The notes under the pieces are model-generated. The model had not been told where the DNA came from. It worked only from the letters and a program-made list of their open reading frames with translations, and ran no database searches. This document shows positions 25,748 through 33,593 of a stretch of 48,563 nucleotides of DNA, piece after piece (position 1 is the stretch's first letter; each line of letters starts with the position of its first letter). The position numbers and the translations under genes are program-made. The DNA comes from Acinetobacter sp. N54.MGS-139 (GTDB lineage Bacteria; Pseudomonadota; Gammaproteobacteria; Burkholderiales; Burkholderiaceae_F): positions 1 to 48,563 of the forward strand of contig LARN01000011.1 of NCBI GenBank assembly GCA_000980495.1, in the 5' to 3' direction.

Positions 25748-26764
25748 TTAGTTGAACTGTTTGAGGAAGCGGAGGTCGCCTTCGAAGAAAAGACGAAGGT
25801 CATCGATTCCGTAGCGGAGCATGGTCAGTCTTTCGAGGCCGGAACCGAAAGCAAAACCGATGTAGCGTTCCGGGTCTAATCCGAAGTTTCTGACCACATT
25901 CGGATGGACTTCACCGGAGCCGCTGATTTCCAGCCATTTTCCCTTTCTCGGGCCGCTGGTGAACATCATGTCCACTTCAGCGCTCGGTTCAGTGAACGGG
26001 AAGTAGCTCGGACGGAAACGAACGATTAAGTCGTCCGTTTCAAAGAAACGCTTCAGGAAGTCAACGTATACGCCCTTCAAGTCGGCAAAACTGATGTTTT
26101 CGTCGATCCAAAGACCTTCGACCTGATGGAACATTGGAGAGTGCGTTGCGTCAGAGTCCACACGATAGGTTCTTCCGGGAGCGATAACTTTAATAGGCGG
26201 CTTATGCTGACGGGCATAGCGAACTTGCATCGGAGAGGTATGCGGTCTCAACGGAAGCTGCTTGCCGGTTTCATCCTTCATGTCAACGTAGAACGTATCC
26301 TGCATACTGCGGGCCGGATGATTAGGAGGATTATTCAGGGCTGTAAAGGTGTACCAGTCGTTTTCAACTTCAGGGCCGTCGGCAACATCAAAGCCGATGG
26401 TTTTAAAGATTTCTTCAACGCGCATCCAGGTTCTCATGACCGGATGAATACCGCCGTTGCCGAATGTGCGGCCCGGCAATGTGATATCGACCGATTCAGA
26501 GGTCAATTTACGGTTAAGTTCTTCGCGGGCCAAAGCTTCGCGTCGATTATTGAGCAGCGTTTCGACTTCACGTTTGGCTTTATTGATTTCGGCTCCGCGA
26601 GCGCGTTTTTCTTCGATGGACAGTTTTGCCATCCCCTTCAGCAATGCTGTCAAAGAACCGTTTTTGCCGAGATAGACAGCTTTCGCGTCTTCCAGGGCTG
26701 CCGGCGTTGCGGCCTGATCAAAAGCCTCTTTGGCAGATTGAATGATTAGACTGAGATCTTCCAT
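25748..26764 (-). CDS. pheS: Phenylalanyl-tRNA synthetase alpha subunit
   Basis: Catalytic alpha subunit charging tRNA-Phe. The 338-residue protein carries an N-terminal coiled coil (about 1-90), the class II core with [19 protein letters not shown] (motif 2 region), and the motif 3 glycine-rich [11 protein letters not shown] near the end. ATG start 30 bases after a strong terminator. A terminator this close implies attenuation, or a promoter that overlaps it. pheT follows after 17 bases. Confidence 0.97.
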   Translation of the reverse strand: MEDLSLIIQSAKEAFDQAATPAALEDAKAVYLGKNGSLTALLKGMAKLSIEEKRARGAEINKAKREVETLLNNRREALAREELNRKLTSESVDITLPGRTFGNGGIHPVMRTWMRVEEIFKTIGFDVADGPEVENDWYTFTALNNPPNHPARSMQDTFYVDMKDETGKQLPLRPHTSPMQVRYARQHKPPIKVIAPGRTYRVDSDATHSPMFHQVEGLWIDENISFADLKGVYVDFLKRFFETDDLIVRFRPSYFPFTEPSAEVDMMFTSGPRKGKWLEISGSGEVHPNVVRNFGLDPERYIGFAFGSGLERLTMLRYGIDDLRLFFEGDLRFLKQFN

Positions 26765-26793
26765 ATTGGGTCAGTTGGATTTTTAGTAACCTG

Positions 26794-26830
26794 AAAAAAC
26801 AAAAGCCTGGCATATCAAACCAGGCTTTTG
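26794..26830 (-). terminator. Strong terminator between rplT and pheS
   Basis: CAAAAGCCTGG (26800-26810) and CCAGGCTTTTG (26820-26830) form an 11-base-pair stem with a 9-base loop, followed on the minus strand by TTTTTTC. An upstream hairpin GTTTCAA/TTGAAAC is also readable between the rplT stop and this structure. No Phe-rich leader peptide like E. coli pheM is evident. Confidence 0.9.
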
Positions 26831-26891
26831 TAGGTATTTTAGCAGTTTCAAAGCACTGAAATCGGCTTGAAACCTGCGTGTCTGAAGCTAA

Positions 26892-27248
26892 TTAAGCAAG
26901 GCTAGCCTTAGCTTTGGCAACAACAGCGGCGAAACCTTCTTTATCGAAGATGGCCATGTTGGACAGAACTTTACGGTCGAGTTCAATACCGGCTTTCTTG
27001 AGGCCGTTCATGAACTGGCTGTAGTTCATGCCGTTGGCACGAGCACCGGCGTTGATACGAGCAATCCACAGACGGCGGAATACACGTTTCTTGTTGCGGC
27101 GATCGCGGTATGCGTACTGACCGGCACGCATAACTGCCTGCTTAGCGACACGATAAACATTATTGCGGCGAAGGGTAAAGCCCTTGGACAGCGCAAATAC
27201 TTTCTTATGACGGGCACGAGCCGTTACACCACGTTTTACTCGGGGCAT
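26892..27248 (-). CDS. rplT: 50S ribosomal protein L20
   Basis: Assembly protein of the large subunit that binds 23S rRNA early. In other bacteria it represses its own operon. The 118-residue protein has the typical very basic N-terminus ([17 protein letters not shown]) and the [18 protein letters not shown] helix. ATG start with GGAGAGAATAAG upstream. It follows rpmI by 18 bases in the usual infC-rpmI-rplT order. Confidence 0.98.
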   Translation of the reverse strand: MPRVKRGVTARARHKKVFALSKGFTLRRNNVYRVAKQAVMRAGQYAYRDRRNKKRVFRRLWIARINAGARANGMNYSQFMNGLKKAGIELDRKVLSNMAIFDKEGFAAVVAKAKASLA

Positions 27249-27266
27249 CTTATTCTCTCCTCTAAA

Positions 27267-27464
27267 TTAAGCGTAAGGCATCATCGCGCGGATTTCTTTT
27301 TTATCCGACTCGCTGATGGTTAACATGCCGCGCAGGTGACGTTTGTTCTTCGTCGTGCGCTTGGTGAGAATATGACGCTTGGTAGCGTGTGCACGCTTGA
27401 TGGAGCCGCCGGAGCGAACTTTAAAACGCTTGCTCGCAGCTTTTTTAGTTTTCATCTTGGGCAT
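27267..27464 (-). CDS. rpmI: 50S ribosomal protein L35
   Basis: Small basic ribosomal protein of 65 residues, starting [16 protein letters not shown], the family signature. ATG start with AAGGAACTTAGG upstream. Its 139-base leader after infC contains two small hairpins and is a likely site for L20 autoregulation. Confidence 0.98.
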   Translation of the reverse strand: MPKMKTKKAASKRFKVRSGGSIKRAHATKRHILTKRTTKNKRHLRGMLTISESDKKEIRAMMPYA

Positions 27465-27501
27465 TTTGCCTAAGTTCCTTTTATTAGATGATTGCAGGCG
27501 C

Positions 27502-27516
27502 CCTCAGACACTGAGG
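27502..27516 (-). promoter_or_regulatory. Hairpin in the rpmI leader (possible L20 control region)
   Basis: CCTCAG (27502-27507) and CTGAGG (27511-27516) with a 3-base loop, about 40 bases before rpmI. A second stem CTGC/GCAG lies near 27547-27560. In E. coli a folded region between infC and rpmI binds L20. The shapes are only suggestive here. Confidence 0.35.
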
Positions 27517-27603
27517 ATCTTGTTCAGCCTGGTTTCACTTATTTTCTGCCCGAAAGCAGGGTCGTAATAATACTCCAAAACAAATCATTAATTTGTAAGA
27601 ATA

Positions 27604-28125
27604 TTATTTCTTTTTCTTAGGAGCCAGAACCATAATCATCTGGCGGCCTTCAAGTTTAGGAAAGGATTCGACCTGAGCGATATCGGCCAAATCTTCCTTC
27701 ACTTTATTCAGGAGATCTGTACCAAATTCCTGGTGAGCCATTTCACGGCCTCTGTAGCGCAGTGTGACCTTTGCTTTATTGCCGTCGGCTAAGAAACGAG
27801 TCAAAGCACGAAGTTTCGTGTCGTAGTCGTTCTTATCCGTCTGCGGACGGAACTTCACTTCCTTGACCTGAATGACCTTCTGCTTGGCCTTCTGTTCCTG
27901 TGCCTTCTTCTGCTCCTGATAGCGGAATTTACCGTAATCCATCAAACGGCAGACCGGAGGACGAGCGTTCGGCGCGACCTCCACTAAGTCAACATCTGCC
28001 TCTTCGGCCATGGCTAAAGCCTGAGAGGTCCTGACGATACCGATCATCTCGCCGTCAAGACCTGTCAAGCGAACTTCAGGGACGCGGATCTCGCCATTGA
28101 TCCGGTGTGTACGTTCTTGAGCTAT
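27604..28125 (-). CDS. infC: Translation initiation factor IF-3, probable AUA start
   Basis: IF-3 prevents premature 50S joining and discriminates start codons. Both domains are intact, with a lysine-rich linker around [15 protein letters not shown]. The frame has no ATG near its start. The best start is ATA at 28123-28125, with GGAG six bases upstream, giving 173 residues. The more distal TTG at 28135-28137 has no Shine-Dalgarno sequence. A non-canonical start matches the known AUU-type starts of infC, which let IF-3 limit its own synthesis. It follows thrS closely. Confidence 0.95.
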   Translation of the reverse strand: MAQERTHRINGEIRVPEVRLTGLDGEMIGIVRTSQALAMAEEADVDLVEVAPNARPPVCRLMDYGKFRYQEQKKAQEQKAKQKVIQVKEVKFRPQTDKNDYDTKLRALTRFLADGNKAKVTLRYRGREMAHQEFGTDLLNKVKEDLADIAQVESFPKLEGRQMIMVLAPKKKK

Positions 28126-28141
28126 TTTCGTCTCCAATTAG

Positions 28142-30067
28142 TTATTCAATTTCGTTCACGTTGCGGCGTGTGGCCACATCTTCCTGAACGAGCTTAATAA
28201 AGTCTTCCACGCTCATGGCGCCAAGATCCTTGCCGCCGCGAACTCGAACCGCGACTTTACCTTCTGCCTTTTCCTTAGCTCCGACAACGAGGATGTAAGG
28301 AAGCTTCTGCAGGCTAAGTTCGCGAATCTTATATGTAATTTTGCCGTTTCGCAAATCTGCTTCGGCGCGAAGACCCGCCTTTTTGAGCATAGAAACAACT
28401 TCCTGAGCGTAATCGGCCTGATCGTCGGTAATGTTGGCAACGGCGACCTGTACCGGAGCGAGCCACGGAGGAAGCTGACCGGCATAGTGTTCGAGCAGCA
28501 TGCCGATGAAGCGTTCCAAGCTGCCGACAATCGCGCGGTGAAGCATGACCGGAGTGGCTCTGCCGTTGCTTTCGGTCACATATTCGGCACCGAGACGAGA
28601 CGGCATCTGGAAGTCAACCTGGATCGTACCGCACTGCCAGCCGCGGCCTAAGGAGTCACGCAGATGGTATTCGATCTTCGGACCGTAGAATGCGCCTTCA
28701 CCCGGAAGGATGTCATATTTGATGCCGGAAGCATCCAAAGCATCCATCAGAGCTTTTTCTGCTTTGTCCCAAGTTGCATCATCGCCGATACGTTTTTCCG
28801 GACGTGTTGCAATCTTGTAAGAGATGTCCGTAAAGCCGTAGTCGGCATAGACCTTCTGAACGAGCTTGGTGTAAGCAGTGCATTCGGAAAGAATCTGATC
28901 TTCGGTACAGAAGATATGTCCGTCGTCCTGAGTGAAGCCGCGGACGCGCATCAAACCGTGCAGAGAGCCGGACGGTTCATTTCTGTGGCAAGCGCCGAAC
29001 TCACCGTAGCGGATCGGCAGATCGCGGTAAGAACGAACGGCGCTGTTGAAGATCTGAATGTGGCCCGGGCAGTTCATCGGTTTCAGTGCGTAGTAGCGGT
29101 TTTCCGACTCTGTCGTGAACATATTCTCTTTGTACTTGGACCAGTGGCCGGATTTTTCCCACAGAGAACGGTCTAACAGCTGAGGTGCCTTAACCTCCTG
29201 ATAGCCGTTATCTTGGTAAACACGGCGCATGTATTGTTCGACCTGCTGCCAAAGTGCCCAGCCGCGTGCATGCCAGAAAATCAGGCCGGGAGCTTCTTCC
29301 TGGAAATGGAAGAGATCGAGTTCTTTGCCGAGGCGGCGATGGTCGCGTTTTTCTGCCTCTTCCAGCATGTAGAGGTAAGCAGCCATATCGTCTTTCTTAG
29401 CCCAGGCGGTACCGTAGATTCGCTGCAGCATTTCGTTCTTGCTGTCACCTCTCCAGTAAGCGCCGGCAAGTTTCATCAGCTTGTGAACTCTCAGGCGACC
29501 GGTGCTCGGGACGTGGGGTCCGCGGCAAAGGTCGACATAGTCACCCTGACGGTACAGAGAAATGGTTTCACCGGCAGGGATAGAGCCGATGATTTCGGCC
29601 TTGTAGTGTTCGCCGATGGAGTTGAAATATTTAACGGCCTCGTCGCGGTCCATCTCTTCACGAACAATCGGAAGATCGCGTTTAACGATCTCGTCCATCT
29701 TCTTTTCGATGAGCGGAAGATCTTCGTTGGTCAAATGTTTCGGCAGAGAGAAGTCGTAGTAAAAACCGTTTTCAATCACCGGTCCGATCGTGATCTGAGC
29801 CTGCGGGTACAGCTCTTTGACAGCCTGAGCCAGCAAGTGAGAGGTCGAATGACGAATGATCTCAAGGCCCTCAGGGTCTTTGTCAGTCACAATCGAAACC
29901 GTACTGTTTTCGGTAATCGGGTGAGACAGGTCCACGAGTTTGCCGTTAACTTTACCTGCCAAAGCAGCGCGAGCGAGGCCGGCGCCGATAGAGGCTGCAA
30001 CGTCACCTACGGTAACCGGTGAATTGAATTCACGTTTGGAGCCGTCGGGCAGAGTTACTTCGATCAT
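28142..30067 (-). CDS. thrS: Threonyl-tRNA synthetase
   Basis: Class II synthetase for threonine. The 641-residue protein has an N-terminal TGS domain (about 1-62), the editing domain with HSTSH (His73, His77) and DLCRGPH, the catalytic core with MNCPGH holding a zinc ligand, and a C-terminal anticodon-binding domain (about 535-641). ATG start with TTTGGAGAAAG upstream. It heads thrS-infC-rpmI-rplT. The 30068-30231 gap before it is AT-rich, with TAAAAT and a T-run, but no convincing promoter pair. Confidence 0.98.
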   Translation of the reverse strand: MIEVTLPDGSKREFNSPVTVGDVAASIGAGLARAALAGKVNGKLVDLSHPITENSTVSIVTDKDPEGLEIIRHSTSHLLAQAVKELYPQAQITIGPVIENGFYYDFSLPKHLTNEDLPLIEKKMDEIVKRDLPIVREEMDRDEAVKYFNSIGEHYKAEIIGSIPAGETISLYRQGDYVDLCRGPHVPSTGRLRVHKLMKLAGAYWRGDSKNEMLQRIYGTAWAKKDDMAAYLYMLEEAEKRDHRRLGKELDLFHFQEEAPGLIFWHARGWALWQQVEQYMRRVYQDNGYQEVKAPQLLDRSLWEKSGHWSKYKENMFTTESENRYYALKPMNCPGHIQIFNSAVRSYRDLPIRYGEFGACHRNEPSGSLHGLMRVRGFTQDDGHIFCTEDQILSECTAYTKLVQKVYADYGFTDISYKIATRPEKRIGDDATWDKAEKALMDALDASGIKYDILPGEGAFYGPKIEYHLRDSLGRGWQCGTIQVDFQMPSRLGAEYVTESNGRATPVMLHRAIVGSLERFIGMLLEHYAGQLPPWLAPVQVAVANITDDQADYAQEVVSMLKKAGLRAEADLRNGKITYKIRELSLQKLPYILVVGAKEKAEGKVAVRVRGGKDLGAMSVEDFIKLVQEDVATRRNVNEIE

Positions 30068-30231
30068 TAATCTTTCTCCAAAAATTCTTCAAATTATTCG
30101 ATTGGTTCGAGCGCGGACGCAAAAAGCCCGGCCGAACATAAAAAATAGATTTTACTGTCTAACCGGAGCCTAATGCTTAGTCCCGCCTTACTTTTTCAGC
30201 TTTTCAGCCTTCTGTTCATTAGCGTTTGAAC

Positions 30232-30522
30232 TTATTTCTCGGGTTTATTCTTAAACGCTTTCCCGCTCAGGATGACACCGAAAATCGCAAGAACCGCAAG
30301 CCAAATACATTGGCGAATAAACCAATCGGTATTCACTGAGCCGATTACTTCTACCCAAAGGAGGAATTTGAGAATCAGGTAGGTTGCCAAGATACCGATA
30401 AATGCACCTATGACACAAGCCAAAACCACCCCGAGAAAATTAGGAACTCTCTTCCGAAAAAAAAGGCCGGACAGAATTCCGATGCAAAACGACAGAATCA
30501 GCGTCAAAAATGAAATTAGCAC
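30232..30522 (-). CDS. Hypothetical small membrane protein
   Basis: A 96-residue protein with three hydrophobic helices (about residues 3-22, 30-56, 70-88) and a basic tail, of no family I recognise. The start is GTG at 30520-30522, well supported by AAGGAG six bases upstream. It is divergent from the M20 peptidase gene, with 84 bases between the two starts, and lies upstream of thrS on the same strand. Confidence 0.65.
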   Translation of the reverse strand: MLISFLTLILSFCIGILSGLFFRKRVPNFLGVVLACVIGAFIGILATYLILKFLLWVEVIGSVNTDWFIRQCIWLAVLAIFGVILSGKAFKNKPEK

Positions 30523-30606
30523 TTTCGCTCCTTATGCGATTTTCTTAATATGAATGTTGCAAGGATACCTATTCCAAATCTTCAATTACTACAAAAAGGT
30601 CCGAAA

Positions 30607-31860
30607 ATGGAACACTTCTCTCCCAAGATTGTCAAAGCTGTAGAAACAGTCAAAACCAGCCCTTCCGTACAACGTGCTTTCGACTATGTGAAAGAGCATC
30701 TCGAAGAAACGATTCGTGATCAGAAAGAACTCGTACTGATCGAAGCTCCGACCGGTCACGAAAAGGCCAAAGCAGAGCGTTACCTCAGCATGCTGCGCGA
30801 AGCCGGGTTAGATGACATCTACATGGACGAGCACTTCAACGTCATCGGCAAACTGCATGGGACCGGCAACACCGGCTGCAGTGTTTTACTCGAAGGCCAT
30901 TTAGACACCGTGTTCTCTTTCGGAGACGTTAAAGGTATCGAGACGGATGCCGAAGGACGTATCCACTGCCCCGGCATTTGCGACGATACGCGCGCCATCG
31001 CCGCCAACCTCGCGGTTCTGAGAGCTTTTAAAGCGGCAAATCTTCGACCCGTTCACGATATCTACTTCTGCGGTACGGTCTGCGAAGAAGGTCTCGGAGG
31101 CATGAAAGGCATGGCCTGGACGCTTGACCAGCTCAAAGACAAAACCAAACTGCTGGCCACAATTTCTATTGACGGCGCGACGGCAGAAATTTTTTACGCC
31201 AACGCCACCGGCATGATCGACCTTGAGGTCACGATTGAAGGCCCGGGCGGTCACGCGTGGACAGCGTGCGAACGCGTCAGCGCCATCCATGCCGCAGGCT
31301 TGGCCATCGCGGAAATCGCCAAGATCGTTCCGCCGAAAGATCCTAAGACAACCTTGACCGTCAGTTTGATCGAAGGCGGTCAAGCAATTCACGCCATCGC
31401 TCAGAAAGCAGTCTTCAAGATCAATGCTCGTTCAAATTCTCAGGCTGCACTGAATGAAGTAGAAGAACAAATCTATCAAGCCATCCGCGGAGGCGTTGAA
31501 ATCGAACAAGAAAAAGAAGGCAGCGAAGGAGAACTCAGTCTTTCGATCGAAAAGACGCTGGACGTCCCGGCCGGAACTCAGCCGGATGACGCTCCGATCA
31601 TTCAGCTTGCCAAACTAGCCACTCAGGCGGTCGGCAGAAATTACAAATTCTTGCCCGGCGGGTGCACCAATACCAACATGTCCATTGAGCGCGGCATCCC
31701 TGCCGTGACACTCGGACGCGGCGGCGAAGAATACGGAACCCATACGCTTAAAGAATGGTTCAACCCGAAAGGCGTCTATGCCTGCGAACAGAAGTCCATT
31801 CTGATGCTGTCCGTACTCGCCGGATTAGACGGTGTTATTGCGCCTCTGGACAAAGCCTAA
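30607..31860 (+). CDS. M20 family metallopeptidase
   Basis: Cytosolic zinc-dependent peptidase or deacylase of the M20/M28 clan. The 417-residue protein has LLEGHLDTV (metal His and Asp), CDDTRA (bridging Asp), CEEGLGG (catalytic and metal Glu), the GPGGHAW dimerisation-domain His, and a late His in YGTHT. The start is ATG 30607, preceded by AAGG; an upstream in-frame ATG at 30550 has no ribosome-binding site. It heads a three-gene plus-strand unit with NfeD- and QmcA-like membrane proteins, an uncommon pairing. The substrate is unknown; tripeptides or dipeptides are typical. Confidence 0.87.
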   Translation: MEHFSPKIVKAVETVKTSPSVQRAFDYVKEHLEETIRDQKELVLIEAPTGHEKAKAERYLSMLREAGLDDIYMDEHFNVIGKLHGTGNTGCSVLLEGHLDTVFSFGDVKGIETDAEGRIHCPGICDDTRAIAANLAVLRAFKAANLRPVHDIYFCGTVCEEGLGGMKGMAWTLDQLKDKTKLLATISIDGATAEIFYANATGMIDLEVTIEGPGGHAWTACERVSAIHAAGLAIAEIAKIVPPKDPKTTLTVSLIEGGQAIHAIAQKAVFKINARSNSQAALNEVEEQIYQAIRGGVEIEQEKEGSEGELSLSIEKTLDVPAGTQPDDAPIIQLAKLATQAVGRNYKFLPGGCTNTNMSIERGIPAVTLGRGGEEYGTHTLKEWFNPKGVYACEQKSILMLSVLAGLDGVIAPLDKA

Positions 31861-31871
31861 AGGAGCTATAA

Positions 31872-32303
31872 GTGTTTTCTATGATTTATTTATGGCTGAT
31901 CGGAGCCGTCGTATTAGCCGGCGCCGACATTCTTCTCGGCACGATCTACCTGCTCATTATTGCTGTAGCCGCATTGGCCGCCTTTATCTTTGCCGTGATC
32001 GGAGCAGGGATACTGTTTCAGCTGCTCGCGTTTGCCGTCTTTGCCATTGCCGGCTGTGTTTATCTGTCCTATCGGAAAAGGAAAAACTCCGTAAGCACGG
32101 ATGCCGACCATTTGCAGCACATCAACGACGGACACTCCGTCGAAGTCAAGGAATGGAAAGAAAACGGCAAAGCTCGAGTTTTCTATCGCGGAACCGTCTG
32201 GGATGCCAAACCGGAAAAAGGTTCACCGATGGTTCCAGGCCTTTGGGAGATCGTCGGGATGAGCGGAAATACTTTAATTATCAAACTCAAACAGGAGAAA
32301 TAA
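31872..32303 (+). CDS. NfeD family membrane protein
   Basis: A 143-residue protein with two or three N-terminal membrane helices (about residues 2-20 and 22-64) and a C-terminal soluble OB-like domain (about 85-143), the layout of short NfeD proteins. These partner SPFH proteins such as QmcA and YbbK, and the next gene, one base on, is exactly that. The start is GTG at 31872 with AGGAG six bases upstream; an in-frame ATG at 31881 is less well placed. Confidence 0.87.
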   Translation: MFSMIYLWLIGAVVLAGADILLGTIYLLIIAVAALAAFIFAVIGAGILFQLLAFAVFAIAGCVYLSYRKRKNSVSTDADHLQHINDGHSVEVKEWKENGKARVFYRGTVWDAKPEKGSPMVPGLWEIVGMSGNTLIIKLKQEK

Positions 32304-32304
32304 T

Positions 32305-33270
32305 ATGGAAGCAATCGGAGGGTTCGCCGTATTCATCATGGTGCTGGCAGTTTTTGCCGTCATCTTCATTGCAAAATCGGTTCGCGTCGTTCCTCAGCAG
32401 GAAGCCTGGGTCGTCGAACGATTCGGAAAATTTCACACCGTGCTTCAGCCGGGCCTGAATTTCATCATTCCGATTATCGATCGCGTTGCCTATCGCCAGA
32501 CGCTCAAAGAAATTCCGATGGACACATCGAGCCAAATCTGCATTACCAAAGACAACACTCAGCTGCAGGTGGACGGCGTCCTCTACTTTCAGGTCACCAA
32601 TCCGGAACTTGCCAGCTACGGAACGTCCGACTTTGTGATGGCCATTACACAGCTTGCGCAGACATCTCTCAGAAGCGTTATCGGTACGATGTCGCTCGAC
32701 AAAACGTTCGAAGAACGTGAAGAGATCAACGCTAGAGTCGTCCAGGCCGTGGACGAAGCCGCCCAGACCTGGGGCGTGAAGGTTCTGCGTTATGAAATTA
32801 AGGATCTGACGCCGCCGAAAGAGATTCTGCGCGCGATGCAGCTGCAGATTACGGCAGAGCGAGAAAAACGCGCGGTCATCGCCACTTCGGAAGGCCAGAA
32901 GCAAAAAGAAATCAATATTGCAGAAGGCGAAAGAGCGGCCATGATCGCCCAGTCCGAGGGCGAAAAGCAAGCTGCCATTAACAAGGCCGAAGGTGAAGCT
33001 CGTGCAATTGAAGCCGTTGCTAAAGCGCAGGCAGAAGCCATCCGTGCCGTTGCGCAAGCCATCAGCGAGCCGCAGGGCATGCAGGCGGTGAACCTTCAGG
33101 TCGCAGAAAAGTATGTGGAAGCTTTCGGAAAAATTGCTAAGGAAGGCAATACGCTGCTTCTTCCGGCCAATCTCGCCGACATGGGTTCGATGGTCGCTTC
33201 AGCAATGACGATCATCCGCGAGCAAAACGGCAAGCAAGCCGCCGCACCCGCCGTCCGCAAGGCCGAATAA
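32305..33270 (+). CDS. SPFH/band-7 membrane protein (QmcA-like)
   Basis: A 321-residue protein with an N-terminal membrane helix (about 5-25), the SPFH domain (VRVVPQQEAWVVERFGKF onward), and a long Ala/Glu-rich coiled coil around EGERAAMIAQSEGEKQAA. Such proteins form large oligomers that organise membrane domains and modulate FtsH. ATG start with AGGAGAAATA upstream. It forms a pair with the NfeD-like gene. It ends before a hairpin shared with the convergent tRNA-Val genes. Confidence 0.92.
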   Translation: MEAIGGFAVFIMVLAVFAVIFIAKSVRVVPQQEAWVVERFGKFHTVLQPGLNFIIPIIDRVAYRQTLKEIPMDTSSQICITKDNTQLQVDGVLYFQVTNPELASYGTSDFVMAITQLAQTSLRSVIGTMSLDKTFEEREEINARVVQAVDEAAQTWGVKVLRYEIKDLTPPKEILRAMQLQITAEREKRAVIATSEGQKQKEINIAEGERAAMIAQSEGEKQAAINKAEGEARAIEAVAKAQAEAIRAVAQAISEPQGMQAVNLQVAEKYVEAFGKIAKEGNTLLLPANLADMGSMVASAMTIIREQNGKQAAAPAVRKAE

Positions 33271-33287
33271 ACCGCAAAGACGAAAAT

Positions 33288-33311
33288 GCCCGGGAGCTTA
33301 CGCTACCGGGC
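33288..33311. terminator. Bidirectional terminator between the QmcA-like gene and tRNA-Val
   Basis: GCCCGG (33288-33293) and CCGGGC (33306-33311), extended inward by AGC/GCT pairs across one mismatch. The minus strand continues ATTTTCG, the plus strand GAAATC. It serves converging transcripts and has only a short T-run. Confidence 0.65.
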
Positions 33312-33318
33312 GAAATCT

Positions 33319-33395
33319 TGGTAGGCACAATTGGACTCGAACCAACGACCCCCACCATGTCAAGGTGATGCTCTAACCAGCTGAGCTATGTGCCT
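33319..33395 (-). tRNA. tRNA-Val (anticodon GAC), copy 2
   Basis: Complete cloverleaf with acceptor AGGCACA/TGTGCCT, D arm GCTC/GAGC, anticodon stem TCACC/GGTGG with loop TTGACAT (anticodon GAC), T arm GTTGG/CCAAT, and an encoded CCA. It differs from the copy 54 bases upstream only in the last acceptor pair (A7-T66 here, G7-C66 there). Confidence 0.97.
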
Positions 33396-33449
33396 AAAAT
33401 TGTCGTCTCTTAAAGCGAAACAGCTTCTTCAAACCAGAACAAGAAGTTT

Positions 33450-33526
33450 TGGTAGGCACGATTGGACTCGAACCAACGACCCCCACCATGTCAAGGTGAT
33501 GCTCTAACCAGCTGAGCTACGTGCCT
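33450..33526 (-). tRNA. tRNA-Val (anticodon GAC), copy 1
   Basis: Same structure as the second copy, with acceptor AGGCACG/CGTGCCT. It is promoter-proximal, with TTGCAC and TATAGT elements directly upstream. The two copies are probably one transcript, separated by 54 bases. Confidence 0.97.
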
Positions 33527-33538
33527 GAAGAAGTCGAA

Positions 33539-33567
33539 ACTATACAGTCATTTTTTTAGTTGTGCAA
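33539..33567 (-). promoter_or_regulatory. Promoter of the tandem tRNA-Val genes
   Basis: Minus strand: -35 TTGCAC (33562-33567), a 17-base spacer with an A7 tract, -10 TATAGT (33539-33544), 12 bases before the tRNA. It lies in the gap after relA. Confidence 0.7.
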
Positions 33568-33593
33568 GTCGATCGCATGGCTGTTGCAAACTC

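Noticed and set aside
29213..30022. Long open frame antisense to thrS (269 codons)
   Set aside because: Fully inside thrS, with composition typical of a shadow frame and no independent evidence.
32287..33057. Long open frame antisense to the QmcA-like gene
   Set aside because: The product is Phe/Asn-rich low-quality sequence mirroring the Glu/Ala coiled coil on the coding strand.
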